From positions 186,001 to 250,000 of the forward strand of contig NZ_AULI01000002.1 in NCBI RefSeq assembly GCF_000425205.1: DNA of 64,000 nt, read 5' to 3'. How positions within the stretch are numbered: position 1 is the stretch's first letter; every line of letters starts with the position of its first letter. The notes beneath the pieces are model-generated. The model was not told where the DNA came from, ran no database searches, and saw only the letters and a list, made by a program, of their open reading frames with translations. Positions 17,847-25,906 of this stretch are shown here, piece after piece. A program made the translations under genes and the position numbers. Source of the stretch: Pontibacillus halophilus JSM 076056 = DSM 19796. GTDB taxonomy: Bacteria; Bacillota; Bacilli; Bacillales; BH030062.

Positions 17847-19094
17847 TTAAATTTCTTCAATTGTACGAACGTCACGGTCAAAGAACACGTAACAACCTCC
17901 CAACACCACCCATATCCCAGCCACTATGTAAACAAGTCCAGCAGACGTTAAATCGGCTACATATCCCCCAATGATAGCGATTATAGGGATAAAGATTGCT
18001 GCAATAGACATCGTCAAGTTCTGAATCCGCCCTCGATACTCATCTTCTACGAGCGTAATCAGTAACGAAGAAAAAGCTACATTGAAGATAGTCAAACAAA
18101 AACTCAATGAAAAATACAGCGCCATGCCCATATATACATTCGTAAGCATTCCAACTAAAGAGATGCTTACACCTCCAGCAATCATACTGCCTGTAAATGT
18201 ATGTACCGGTTTAAACCAATTCAATAGACGCTTAGCAAACAAACCAACTAATATTCCACCAATTGCTCCAACAGCGTTGAACCAACCAAATACAATAGCC
18301 CCCCCATTGTATTGCTCACGCACGACAACAATAAACAAAGGGCCGATGACAGAAGCAAGGTTAATGACCATGCCAATCATAATGAGTTTAAATAAGGTCC
18401 GATGGGACCTCATAATCTTTAATGCTTCTTTCAATTCATTGAAAAAAGCGAACTTCCGTTTCACCTCTTCTGTTGCAGCCATCTGAATCGCATCTTCTCG
18501 TTTGGTCGTAGATGAGAGAAAGAGCACTTGAAGCAATAAGCACGCGAGTAAATAAATAGCCGAATGGCTAAGCATGACCCCAACAAACCCTACTAATGAA
18601 ATGAGAAACCCACTGATTGATTTACCGAGAACAACAGCGATTTGTGAGGTTGACGATATATATCCATTCACTTGAACAATTCTATCCATGGATACAATCC
18701 TTGGCAACAGCTTACTCTTTGCGGGGAGAATGGTCGTCATCCCTATCTCATGAATGACTACACCTATGTATAACAGAATGACAAAATAGTCAAGAAACGT
18801 AACATAAGCGATCGTCATTGTAATGCCTACAGCTATCATGAGAACAAATCCTAGTTGCATCGTCCACTTAGGATGATTGCGGTCGGCAACTACCCCCATA
18901 AAAGGCCCAATTAAAATTTGTGTAAGCATACTGATTGTCGTCAAGATGGACGCATACAATGCAGACTGTGTCTGATCATACACGTACCAGAAGATTGCTA
19001 CGTCGTATATACTGTCAGCCAATGCAGTCAAGAACTGATTTGTAACGATGACACTCATGTTTCGACCAAGAATGGTACGATTCACTTCTCCCAT
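17847..19094 (-). CDS. MFS transporter (macrolide-efflux-like)
   Basis: This 415-residue integral membrane protein has about 12 hydrophobic segments. The loop between TM2 and TM3 reads GVVADRNHPKWTMQLG, a version of MFS motif A, and IGPFMGVVADR precedes it. It resembles the MefA-like branch of drug exporters, but substrate cannot be inferred. The ATG at 19092-19094 follows AAGGAG. It is monocistronic with its own terminator at 17811-17844. Confidence 0.88.
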   Translation of the reverse strand: MGEVNRTILGRNMSVIVTNQFLTALADSIYDVAIFWYVYDQTQSALYASILTTISMLTQILIGPFMGVVADRNHPKWTMQLGFVLMIAVGITMTIAYVTFLDYFVILLYIGVVIHEIGMTTILPAKSKLLPRIVSMDRIVQVNGYISSTSQIAVVLGKSISGFLISLVGFVGVMLSHSAIYLLACLLLQVLFLSSTTKREDAIQMAATEEVKRKFAFFNELKEALKIMRSHRTLFKLIMIGMVINLASVIGPLFIVVVREQYNGGAIVFGWFNAVGAIGGILVGLFAKRLLNWFKPVHTFTGSMIAGGVSISLVGMLTNVYMGMALYFSLSFCLTIFNVAFSSLLITLVEDEYRGRIQNLTMSIAAIFIPIIAIIGGYVADLTSAGLVYIVAGIWVVLGGCYVFFDRDVRTIEEI

Positions 19095-19182
19095 AATAGT
19101 CTCCTTTATATCAGTCGATTACGTACCTATACCGCTCATCTAAGTAAGAGAGGAAACCTGTTAGATTGTAATGTGTAGGTGG

Positions 19183-19710
19183 CTAAGAACACGCTTTAAT
19201 GCTCCCTTTCTTTCCTACAGGTATAGAATGTGAGATGTTGGCGTTTTGAACTGGGATCCAAATTTCCATTACGTAGTCATCGCTATAGGGGTTCAAATCC
19301 TGTTGTATATGGACCACTTCAAGCTCTGGACCTTCAGCTAACTGGTATGAAGACTCAGGCAAGAGAACATTCCATATTTGGTGATACGTATCAAAGAGCG
19401 TGTTTATATGACCTTCGTGGAGGAATACGAGGTACTGACAGGCGGGGAATGTAAAAGATTTCATGCCTATTGGTAGGTTTACAATCTTATCTGATTCCAC
19501 TCCAGCGATGTAAAAGTAATCGTCACTTCTTGGAGGTAAACAAACGCCTGTTATGGTCTCAGCCTCAACATCCACTTCTTTATACCGAGTCTTCATTTCT
19601 CCCCATAAATGTTTAATTACATCATCATCTTCAGAATTTTGATGAGAGCCTTTGTTCGACACTCCAATAACTGTGAAGGATTCTTTCACAACAAGCTTCG
19701 CAGGCTTCAC
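19183..19710 (-). CDS. GyrI-like / AraC-type effector-binding domain protein
   Basis: This 175-residue protein matches the stand-alone effector-binding (SOUL/GyrI-like) fold: the N-terminal strand VVKESFTVIGVSNKG, the central YFYIAGVESDKIVNLPIGMK, and the closing DDYVMEIWIPVQ are characteristic. Such domains bind small hydrophobic or cationic molecules. The start chosen is GTG at 19708-19710 because GGAGG lies six bases upstream; a longer in-frame reading to 19725 would overlap that site. It has no DNA-binding part and no obvious partner. Confidence 0.8.
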   Translation of the reverse strand: MKPAKLVVKESFTVIGVSNKGSHQNSEDDDVIKHLWGEMKTRYKEVDVEAETITGVCLPPRSDDYFYIAGVESDKIVNLPIGMKSFTFPACQYLVFLHEGHINTLFDTYHQIWNVLLPESSYQLAEGPELEVVHIQQDLNPYSDDYVMEIWIPVQNANISHSIPVGKKGSIKACS

Positions 19711-19918
19711 TGTAGTCCTCCTCACTTACATAGTTGACAAGATTTGAGCATTCAATCATGATTGACGCTTGTAGAAGCAATAAGACAGTCTCTACTCGAA
19801 TAGGGCCTCTCTTTGTTAGAATAAGATTCTCTTCATTGATGGTTTTGCCCGTGGCTACATACCACCTGCCTACTCCTTTATTGAGACAGTACTTTCATAC
19901 CGCCTCAACAAGAATTGC

Positions 19919-20026
19919 CTAAAGATATAGAAATCCATAAGTTATCCCAGCTACTAGAGCTGCAACGAGGCCCCCAGTCCCTACTCCCATTGCAGCAGCT
20001 ACAAACCCTGGTCCTACGAGTTCCAC
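19919..20026 (-). CDS. Possible glycine-rich hydrophobic peptide, or gene remnant
   Basis: The frame contains VGPGFVAAAMGVGTGGLVAA followed by LVAGITYGFLYL and a stop, with a charged stretch (EWNPRESARGKIK) before it; the frame is open upstream to about 20090. GTG at 20024-20026 is the only reasonable start, and only a distant AGAGGT precedes it. The GxxxG-rich helix resembles bacteriocin or holin-like peptides, but it may equally be the tail of a decayed gene. The surrounding 19711-20154 shows no other convincing gene. Confidence 0.25.
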   Translation of the reverse strand: MELVGPGFVAAAMGVGTGGLVAALVAGITYGFLYL

Positions 20027-20154
20027 CTGTTTGATCTTACCTCTTGCACTTTCTCTTGGATTCCATTCGCGTCCATGGTCCCCATCAATGCATCCGTTTT
20101 AAAGACTGGCTTTATAGTTGTTTAAAAATTTCGACATTTTCACGTATAAATGTT

Positions 20155-20643
20155 TTAATTGAGTTGCGTAACTCTCCCAAGTACGTGCCAATCTTCTTCA
20201 ACCCGAATGCGATTAGTACAGGAATCATCCACATTTAACTGCAATGAACATTCGTCTTCAATCCCCTTAGCAATCATTAAAGAGGCTTCTCGATTTGGAT
20301 TGTACGTCGTGTTTATAGAGACATGAGTCGCACCTTTAAATCTCTGAAAAGCATCATCATCTAAAGCACAATCAAAAAACGATACATGTATGGCGTCACA
20401 TGTGTGTTGTTGACCATTTCCAAAAAATATGGAATCGTGCCTCGTGGCCATGAACGTTTGGTATGAGGTCATATCCCTCCAAAAAGCTAAAATCGTTACT
20501 TCACTGGGAAAATTGGCATGATAGCCTCCGAGTTGTGCATAGAATCCTTCAATGGTGGATAGGTCTTCCCATTTTCGTTGAAGTTCATGAAATTCCTCTC
20601 GCTTTGACGTTGGCACTTTGCATTGAATAACCTTTAAAATCAA
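20155..20643 (-). CDS. YdbC-like DUF4937 protein
   Basis: This is a 162-residue protein of the YdbC type. The N-terminal half is a dimeric alpha-beta barrel (ABM)-like segment with FHELQRKWEDLSTIEGFYAQ, then TILAFWRDMTSYQTFMATRH. It is of unknown function. TTG at 20641-20643 is the probable start: GAGGAGGT lies six bases upstream and overlaps a longer in-frame reading from 20664. It lies 35 bases after a NUDIX gene in the same direction and may share its transcript. Confidence 0.7.
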   Translation of the reverse strand: MILKVIQCKVPTSKREEFHELQRKWEDLSTIEGFYAQLGGYHANFPSEVTILAFWRDMTSYQTFMATRHDSIFFGNGQQHTCDAIHVSFFDCALDDDAFQRFKGATHVSINTTYNPNREASLMIAKGIEDECSLQLNVDDSCTNRIRVEEDWHVLGRVTQLN

Positions 20644-20678
20644 CAAAATACCTCCTCTAACCATGATTTAGATACTTG

Positions 20679-21317
20679 TTAATCGATCCATGTGGCGAGG
20701 TTCGGTGCGTTTTCGTATTGAAAGAGTAAGTCAACTTGTGATGGGGTTACCCGCCCTAGTGACAATGGTGGAAGTTCGTGTCTACTGAAGAACTGTACGT
20801 CACTTGTTTCCATACTGGTAGATGGATTTCCTCCTACAATCTCACATTCTATGAATAACTTGTAATATTGAAAGATTTCCGCAGGGTGAGGGTGCTTAAA
20901 CTTATCAAGCACAGCTAACAATCGTACTGGGACCGTTTCATAGCCACTCTCTTCATAGAGTTCCTTCACAACATTCTCCTTTGGGGAATATCCAATATCG
21001 CAATATCCACCAGGGAGTGTCCAGCGACCATCACTTCTCTCTTTCACTAAGAGAATTTGCCCTTCATGAAAGACCACTCCGCGAACATCTACCTTAGGCG
21101 TTTGATATCCCTTTTCTTGTGTGTACAATTGAAGCACAGACTGCATCTCATGCTCCGAATGTTGTTCAATAATCTCTGCGCTAAGTTGAAGTAGCTCTTC
21201 GTATCTTCCTTTGTCAAATGGATCCTTCGCGTAGGTCAGGCCTGCTTGAGATATAGACTGAATTTGTTGCGCCCATTGAAGCCACTTCATCGTTGCAGGT
21301 GTCTTGTATTCTGCCAT
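20679..21317 (-). CDS. NUDIX hydrolase with N-terminal helical domain
   Basis: The protein has 212 residues. Residues about 10-60 are a helical NUDIX_N-type extension (MKWLQWAQQIQSISQAGL). The NUDIX box follows: GGYCDIGYSPKENVVKELYE then ESGYE, which matches GX5EX7REUXEEXGU except for K in place of R. The family hydrolyses nucleoside diphosphate-linked compounds such as ADP-ribose; the substrate is unknown here. It is upstream of the YdbC-like gene. Confidence 0.85.
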   Translation of the reverse strand: MAEYKTPATMKWLQWAQQIQSISQAGLTYAKDPFDKGRYEELLQLSAEIIEQHSEHEMQSVLQLYTQEKGYQTPKVDVRGVVFHEGQILLVKERSDGRWTLPGGYCDIGYSPKENVVKELYEESGYETVPVRLLAVLDKFKHPHPAEIFQYYKLFIECEIVGGNPSTSMETSDVQFFSRHELPPLSLGRVTPSQVDLLFQYENAPNLATWID

Positions 21318-21546
21318 CCTTTCACATCCTCTGAAATCTTATTTACCCTTCGTTACTTCAAGACTTGTAATGGGTAATTTAATGCCGATACATTTACCAT
21401 ATCATACCATCACAAACCTGGACATGATGAACATTACAGAAATTAAAAGACGAAAACGGACCAACCTGTGTTGATCAATGCTGTCCGACTAGTCTCATGT
21501 TTATTAGCGGGGTAAGGACAATAGTCTGATTGATCAATTCATAAAT

Positions 21547-21586
21547 AAAGCAATAAGGCTCTCCGAAGAGGACTTTATTGCTTTAG
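21547..21586. terminator. Bidirectional terminator-like hairpin
   Basis: Long arms AAAGCAATAA / TTATTGCTTT with inner GCTCTCCGAAGAGGAC form a strong hairpin with A/T tails. It overlaps the 3' end of the truncated GNAT gene. The region 21318-21546 upstream of it shows no gene. Confidence 0.7.
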
Positions 21587-21871
21587 CTGCTTTGCCATTA
21601 TGTATTCATCATAGTAGTGTCCATCAATATAGAGCGAGTTCCTTATTGTTCCTTCAATCTCAAAACCTCGCTGGTTATACAACTTAATCGCAGGTTCATT
21701 TGCTGTCACAACATGTAACTCTAATCTTGTAATCATATGAGAAACTGCCCAATCCTCAACATAAGAAAGGAGAGCTCTTCTATATCCCTTACGGTGATGA
21801 TGGGATCGTATTCCGAGGGCGATTTGTCCTATATGTTGTTTACGTTTAGGCTTTCCCCCAATAACGAACAA
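21575..21871 (-). pseudogene. GNAT acetyltransferase lacking its N-terminal half
   Basis: The surviving 98 residues are the C-terminal part of a RimJ/RimL-type acetyltransferase: IGQIALGIRSHHHRKGYRRA (acetyl-CoA loop) and NEPAIKLYNQRGFEIEGTIR followed by YDEYIMAKQL. About 70-75 N-terminal residues are missing. The frame opens at TTG 21869-21871, three bases after the T tract of the nupC terminator and without any ribosome binding site. It is therefore probably a deletion remnant. Confidence 0.75.
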
Positions 21872-21904
21872 ATAAAAAAAGAGCGTAACATTTTGTCACG
21901 CTCC
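21871..21904 (-). terminator. Terminator of the nucleoside transporter gene
   Basis: The hairpin GAGCGTGAC / GTTACGCTC is followed by TTTTTTTATT on the minus strand, eight bases after the nupC stop. It directly abuts the headless GNAT frame. Confidence 0.85.
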
Positions 21905-21911
21905 ATTCTCC

Positions 21912-23126
21912 TTATACTAAGAACATTCCAGCGATACTTGCGGACAACAAGTTAGCTAAGGAAGCTGCAACAACCGCCCGTAAACCTAAATGGGCGATAT
22001 CTTTTCTTCGCTCAGGAGCTAAACTTCCTAACGCCCCGAGTTGAACTCCAATTCCAGACAAACTTCCGAAACCTGTAAGAGCAAAGGTTGTGACAACCTC
22101 TGCCTTCTTACTCATTTCAGGACTTACTTCCCCGAAGTTTGAGAAGGCAACAAATTCATTCAACACGAGCTTCTGTCCAATAAAGCCAGCAGATTGTACA
22201 GCTTCCTGGAAGGGAACCCCAACGGCAAAGGCAAGAGGTGCAATCGCATAGCCAAGAATCTTCTCTAAAGTGAGCTGAAGGCCAAACCAACTTCCAACAA
22301 CCCCCAACAAACCATTCACAAGAGCCAACAAAGCTATAAATGATAATAAGATGGCTGCAATATTAACAGCTAACTTTAGACCTGTTGTTGCACCAGAAGC
22401 AGCAGCGTCAAAGATATTCGCAGCATCATGATCATCAAGAGTGGCACCATCTTGAGTAGCAATTTCTTCAACCTCTGGCACAAACAATTTGGCTAATACA
22501 AGCGCGGCTGGAGCAGCCATAAAGGATGCTGCAATGAGATATTCAACGCTCACACCTAGTAGGGAGTACCCGACAAGGACAGAACCCGCTATAGACGTGA
22601 AACCTCCCGTCATAACGGCGAACAACTCAGATTTCGTCATTGACTTAATAAAGGGACGAATCAGTAACGGTGCTTCTGTCTGCCCGACAAAGATGTTACC
22701 TGCTGCATTTATACTTTCCGCTTTACTCGTACCTAGAACTTTGGAAAGAAATCCACCAATAACAAGAATTACCTTCTGCATAATCCCTAAATGGTATAAG
22801 ACAGCAATAAGTGAGCTAAAGAAAATAATCGTTGGCAATACTTCGAAAGCGAACATCATCCCCACACCATCGTGATTGACCAGTGGTCCATACAAGAACT
22901 GGATTCCTTCTGAAGTATAACTCATTAATTGGTCGACAGCTTTAGACATTGATTGAAGCAATGACTGCCCCCAAGAAGTGGCAAAAACAATAAAAGCGAA
23001 CATCACCTGAATGGCTAGTCCGCCAAATACCGTTCTCCAATTTATGGAGCTGCGGTTATTGGAAAGTGCATATGCAAGAATAAAAATAGTGGCCATTCCA
23101 CCAATTCCCCAAAGAATGTTGCCCAT
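21912..23126 (-). CDS. nupC: Concentrative nucleoside transporter (NupC family)
   Basis: This is a 404-residue CNT-family symporter importing nucleosides with a cation. The family patterns visible include GQTEAPLLIRPFIKSMTKSE, GVSVEYLIAASFMAAPAALV and GVPFQEAVQSAGFIGQKLVL. About eight to ten membrane segments are seen. The ATG at 23124-23126 follows AGAGGAA; an upstream in-frame extension to 23186 is not preceded by a site. It is monocistronic with a strong terminator. The symbol is by family; several CNT paralogues are common in Bacillaceae. Confidence 0.9.
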   Translation of the reverse strand: MGNILWGIGGMATIFILAYALSNNRSSINWRTVFGGLAIQVMFAFIVFATSWGQSLLQSMSKAVDQLMSYTSEGIQFLYGPLVNHDGVGMMFAFEVLPTIIFFSSLIAVLYHLGIMQKVILVIGGFLSKVLGTSKAESINAAGNIFVGQTEAPLLIRPFIKSMTKSELFAVMTGGFTSIAGSVLVGYSLLGVSVEYLIAASFMAAPAALVLAKLFVPEVEEIATQDGATLDDHDAANIFDAAASGATTGLKLAVNIAAILLSFIALLALVNGLLGVVGSWFGLQLTLEKILGYAIAPLAFAVGVPFQEAVQSAGFIGQKLVLNEFVAFSNFGEVSPEMSKKAEVVTTFALTGFGSLSGIGVQLGALGSLAPERRKDIAHLGLRAVVAASLANLLSASIAGMFLV

Positions 23127-23276
23127 GATGGTTCCTCTCTTTCTCTTAGATGTCTCCATGGAGTCTATGTATACGTTAGCTAACAATAAGGTCTGATATC
23201 AGAATCAATAAAGTAATAATCTATCACCTGACTAACTGGTTTGCAACAGTTTTTTTCTTTTTATACTGAGAGACCA

Positions 23277-23333
23277 AAAAAAGCATGTCCTGCCCAAGAC
23301 GTTCAATCTTGAACAAATACATGCTTTCATCAT
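23277..23333 (-). terminator. Terminator after the GrpB-family gene
   Basis: Outer arms AAAGCATGT / ACATGCTTT enclose a smaller TTCAAGATTGAA repeat and end in TTTTTTGG on the minus strand, just after the stop at 23345. Confidence 0.75.
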
Positions 23334-23344
23334 CAATCTACTAT

Positions 23345-23854
23345 TTAGTTTAGTTTCTTAAGTACATCTTCAATAAATGCGGTTTTTTCGTCTACATAAC
23401 GCCTTTTGTCTTGCTTGTTTGCGACGGATAAATTCAATTTAAGACGTTCATATTCGGAACGTGCACGGGCGTCCTGATTTAAGAAATCCCTGAACTTTAG
23501 TTGGGCCTCTAAGTGTTCACTTCCTGCTTCAAACAGATGAATTTCATGGGTTACAGGCGAACCTTTAATGAAATAATGGCGTTCAGGGTAGACATTCTCT
23601 CCCTCGTATACATAGCCAATCTCCTCTAAGGAAGCAATACATGTCATCCCAGCTTCATAGTTTGGAACTTCAATTGCAATATCGATAATAGGCATAGAGC
23701 TTAGCTGCTTCACAGCCGTACTCCCGATATGGTGAATCTTTATCGAGTCAACAGGCAACTGCTGTTCAATCTTCTTCTTTTCGTGATGATATTCCTCTTC
23801 CCAGCTTCCTGACCACGGGTGCAAATACACTTCATCTTTCGGCAAACCAAACAT
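23345..23854 (-). CDS. GrpB family protein (UPF0157)
   Basis: The 169-residue protein has the GrpB nucleotidyltransferase-like fold: HPWSGSWEEEYHHEKKKIEQ at the start, IKIHHIGSTAVKQLSSMPII with the GS motif and following Asp (IIDIAIEV), then ERHYFIKGSPVTHEIHLFEA. The family's activity is unproven. The ATG at 23852-23854 has AAAGGAG upstream. It stands alone. Confidence 0.9.
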   Translation of the reverse strand: MFGLPKDEVYLHPWSGSWEEEYHHEKKKIEQQLPVDSIKIHHIGSTAVKQLSSMPIIDIAIEVPNYEAGMTCIASLEEIGYVYEGENVYPERHYFIKGSPVTHEIHLFEAGSEHLEAQLKFRDFLNQDARARSEYERLKLNLSVANKQDKRRYVDEKTAFIEDVLKKLN

Positions 23855-24064
23855 ACAGATTCCACTCCTTTCAACCTTCCTTTCTTAGTAAATTGTACCC
23901 GACCAAGAAAGATTAGAAACAAATGGAAGCGCATCGTTCCAACGAAGCGATAGATTGGTATAACATAATCGGTGTAAGCAGCACCAATGCTTCCTTCGGT
24001 GATTAATATCTTGATAGGAATGGCAAGAATCAACAATGACCATCGCGCTCCTTTGTACGATGGT

Positions 24065-24244
24065 TCAGTACACAAATAAGCCCATAATGTCATAGTAGAG
24101 CACAAGACTTACCCAAACCAAACCGAACAAAAAGGTACTGAATGAAATAACTCCTTCTCTCCTTGACCGATACTTCCATTGATCATATCCAGTTACAAAC
24201 GTACGAACCACAATGTCAAATGTCACAACGGATAGGAAGACCAC
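24065..24244 (-). pseudogene. Possible remnant of a small multi-pass membrane protein
   Basis: This frame encodes VVFLSVVTFDIVVRTFVTGY, DQWKYRSRREG and FSTFLFGLVWVSLVLYYDIM, two hydrophobic helices joined by a basic loop. A stop precedes it, and the following DNA (23880-24105) encodes further hydrophobic residues in another frame (GARWSLLILAIPIKILITEG). The pattern suggests a membrane-protein gene broken by frameshifts. No ribosome binding site is convincing. The rest of 23855-24374 holds nothing else I can support. Confidence 0.35.
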
Positions 24245-24374
24245 TGGATAGAATCATTCCTATTAAGAATCCTACCAATCTTATGATTTAAAGACATAGT
24301 TACTAGGGAGGAATACAAATTTAAATCCTCCGACTTACCTTACAGCGAGACGAAGCGTCCGTAGAAAATGCATC

Positions 24375-24752
24375 TTAACAAGAAAGATCACTACCTGATT
24401 TCCATGCCTGGATTGCTTTCTGTATAAAAGGTTGAAGTCCTGTTTCTGAAATGTTCTTCGATTTTTTAATTCGAATACATCCTTTTCCAACGTCTAACCC
24501 TTCGAGCAGTGTTTCAGAATCGTTAATCTTGTTAATATCGCCTACATAAAGACTGACATAAGCTTTTTGTGCATTAAGGTGAAATAACGTAGTGGTTCCA
24601 TCTCCAAAGGATAGCATCTTGTATTGGATTCCTTCTTGCAGTTCTGGTGCTTCCTTTAAGATTAGTTCGCGTATGAACAGTAGTTTCTCCTTCCGCCAAT
24701 CGTCCTCTAGTTGCTGAAGGTAGTCTTCTGGTGTTCCTGCATCATATTGCAT
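24375..24752 (-). CDS. DUF1801 (YdhG-like) protein
   Basis: The 125-residue protein matches the DUF1801 family, related to the iron-chaperone frataxin-like fold: YLQQLEDDWRKEKLLFIREL, then EGIQYKMLSFGDG and AYVSLYVGD, with LDVGKGCIRIKKSKNI near the end. The function in Bacillaceae is not established. The ATG at 24750-24752 follows GGGAGG. It is preceded by a GNAT gene in the same direction, 55 bases away. Confidence 0.8.
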   Translation of the reverse strand: MQYDAGTPEDYLQQLEDDWRKEKLLFIRELILKEAPELQEGIQYKMLSFGDGTTTLFHLNAQKAYVSLYVGDINKINDSETLLEGLDVGKGCIRIKKSKNISETGLQPFIQKAIQAWKSGSDLSC

Positions 24753-24807
24753 TTATAAATTCCTCCCTTGAATTGTACGACTCTATAGTTCGCTCACGCA
24801 TATACAG

Positions 24808-25257
24808 TTATGATCCAAACGCTTTATCCATTAAGATTCTGTCTTCAATTATGTTGAACCCGAGTTTCTCAAAGAACTTTGCTGGCTTGGCGTGGCCTCT
24901 TTCGGTCGAAAGGTACATCATACATACATCTTGCTTCATCAATTCCTCTTGGAGTACTTGCATTAGGCGACTACCGACACCTTGCCCTTCAAGTTCTTTC
25001 TTTACACAAAGCTCATTCACATAGAAGATTTGGCTATCCACCCATTGCTCAATGTTCCCGAGCACCATTCCATTCAATTCTTCCTCATAGTCAATTACTC
25101 CAACCCCTACATATCCCGGGGTAGCTTGTATATCTTTTATACGCTTTGATGCTGTCTCAACTGTCCAAGGCTCACTCCAAGGTTCTCTACTAAACACGTC
25201 TACATAGAGTCTTGTAAGTAGCTCTAGATCTTCATTATATAATTTTCTTACCTTCAT
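24808..25257 (-). CDS. GNAT family N-acetyltransferase
   Basis: The 149-residue protein has the complete GNAT core: MKVRKLYNEDLELLTRLYVD at the start, FYVNELCVKKELEGQGVGSR (acetyl-CoA site with QGVGSR), then RGHAKPAKFFEKLGFNIIED. The substrate is unknown. The ATG at 25255-25257 was chosen because AAAGGTGAG lies upstream; an in-frame extension to 25320 would overlap the response-regulator gene. Confidence 0.87.
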   Translation of the reverse strand: MKVRKLYNEDLELLTRLYVDVFSREPWSEPWTVETASKRIKDIQATPGYVGVGVIDYEEELNGMVLGNIEQWVDSQIFYVNELCVKKELEGQGVGSRLMQVLQEELMKQDVCMMYLSTERGHAKPAKFFEKLGFNIIEDRILMDKAFGS

Positions 25258-25291
25258 CGCACTCACCTTTCTATTTGTCCTTATATGGGTG

Positions 25292-25906
25292 TTAATCGAG
25301 CCACCCTTTATTCCGAGCATAAAAGGCTGCTTCAGTACGATTCTGTTTTTCTAGTTTTTGTAATATTTCGGATAAATAATTACGGATTGTACCTTGAGAT
25401 AAATAGAGTGCCTCGGCGATCTGCTTTGTTGTCATTCCTTTCTCTACATGTTGGAGAAGAGCTACTTCACGTTTAGACAAAGGGTTATGTTGCTCTTCAA
25501 AGAGAAATTGGTTCATGATAGATGGGGTAATCACTTGTTTATGATTGTTCACGACTTCCCTTATATAGTTCGCAAGTTCAGTACTCGGAGTATCCTTTAA
25601 TAAGTATCCATCAACACGATGAGATAACGCCTCTTTAATGTAATGGCGCTTAGAGAATGTAGTTAATATAATTACTTTAGTATCCATTTCCTTCTCCCTC
25701 ATCCATTTCAACACGTCTAATCCTGTAAGTGTTGGCATTTCAATATCAAGTAAGGCAATGTGAGGCTTATGGGTTTGTAGAAAGTCTAAAGCTTCCCTGC
25801 CATCGCTGACTTCTTTCATTACGTTGAAGTCTGTTTCCATATTCAATAGCGTAGTCAGGGCTCCTCTTAACATATTTTGATCTTCCGCTAGTAAAATCTT
25901 GATCAT
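25292..25906 (-). CDS. Response regulator, NarL/LuxR type
   Basis: The 204-residue protein has a receiver domain (acidic pocket near residues 8-9, phosphorylation Asp in IALLDIEMPTLTG, LTTF switch, Lys in GYLLKDTP) and a C-terminal LuxR-type helix-turn-helix (LSKREVALLQHVEKGMTTKQ, then IAEALYLSQGTIRNYLSEIL). It overlaps the kinase stop by four bases (ATGA). It is expected to control the exporter genes upstream in the same cluster. The arrangement matches the B. subtilis YvfRSTU-type and DesKR-like modules. Confidence 0.92.
   Translation of the reverse strand: MIKILLAEDQNMLRGALTTLLNMETDFNVMKEVSDGREALDFLQTHKPHIALLDIEMPTLTGLDVLKWMREKEMDTKVIILTTFSKRHYIKEALSHRVDGYLLKDTPSTELANYIREVVNNHKQVITPSIMNQFLFEEQHNPLSKREVALLQHVEKGMTTKQIAEALYLSQGTIRNYLSEILQKLEKQNRTEAAFYARNKGWLD

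Noticed and set aside
19726-19918. Minus-strand frame encoding GVGRWYVATGKTINEENL and following residues
   Set aside because: It runs into the effector-binding gene in another frame, has no start or ribosome site, and matches no family I recognise.
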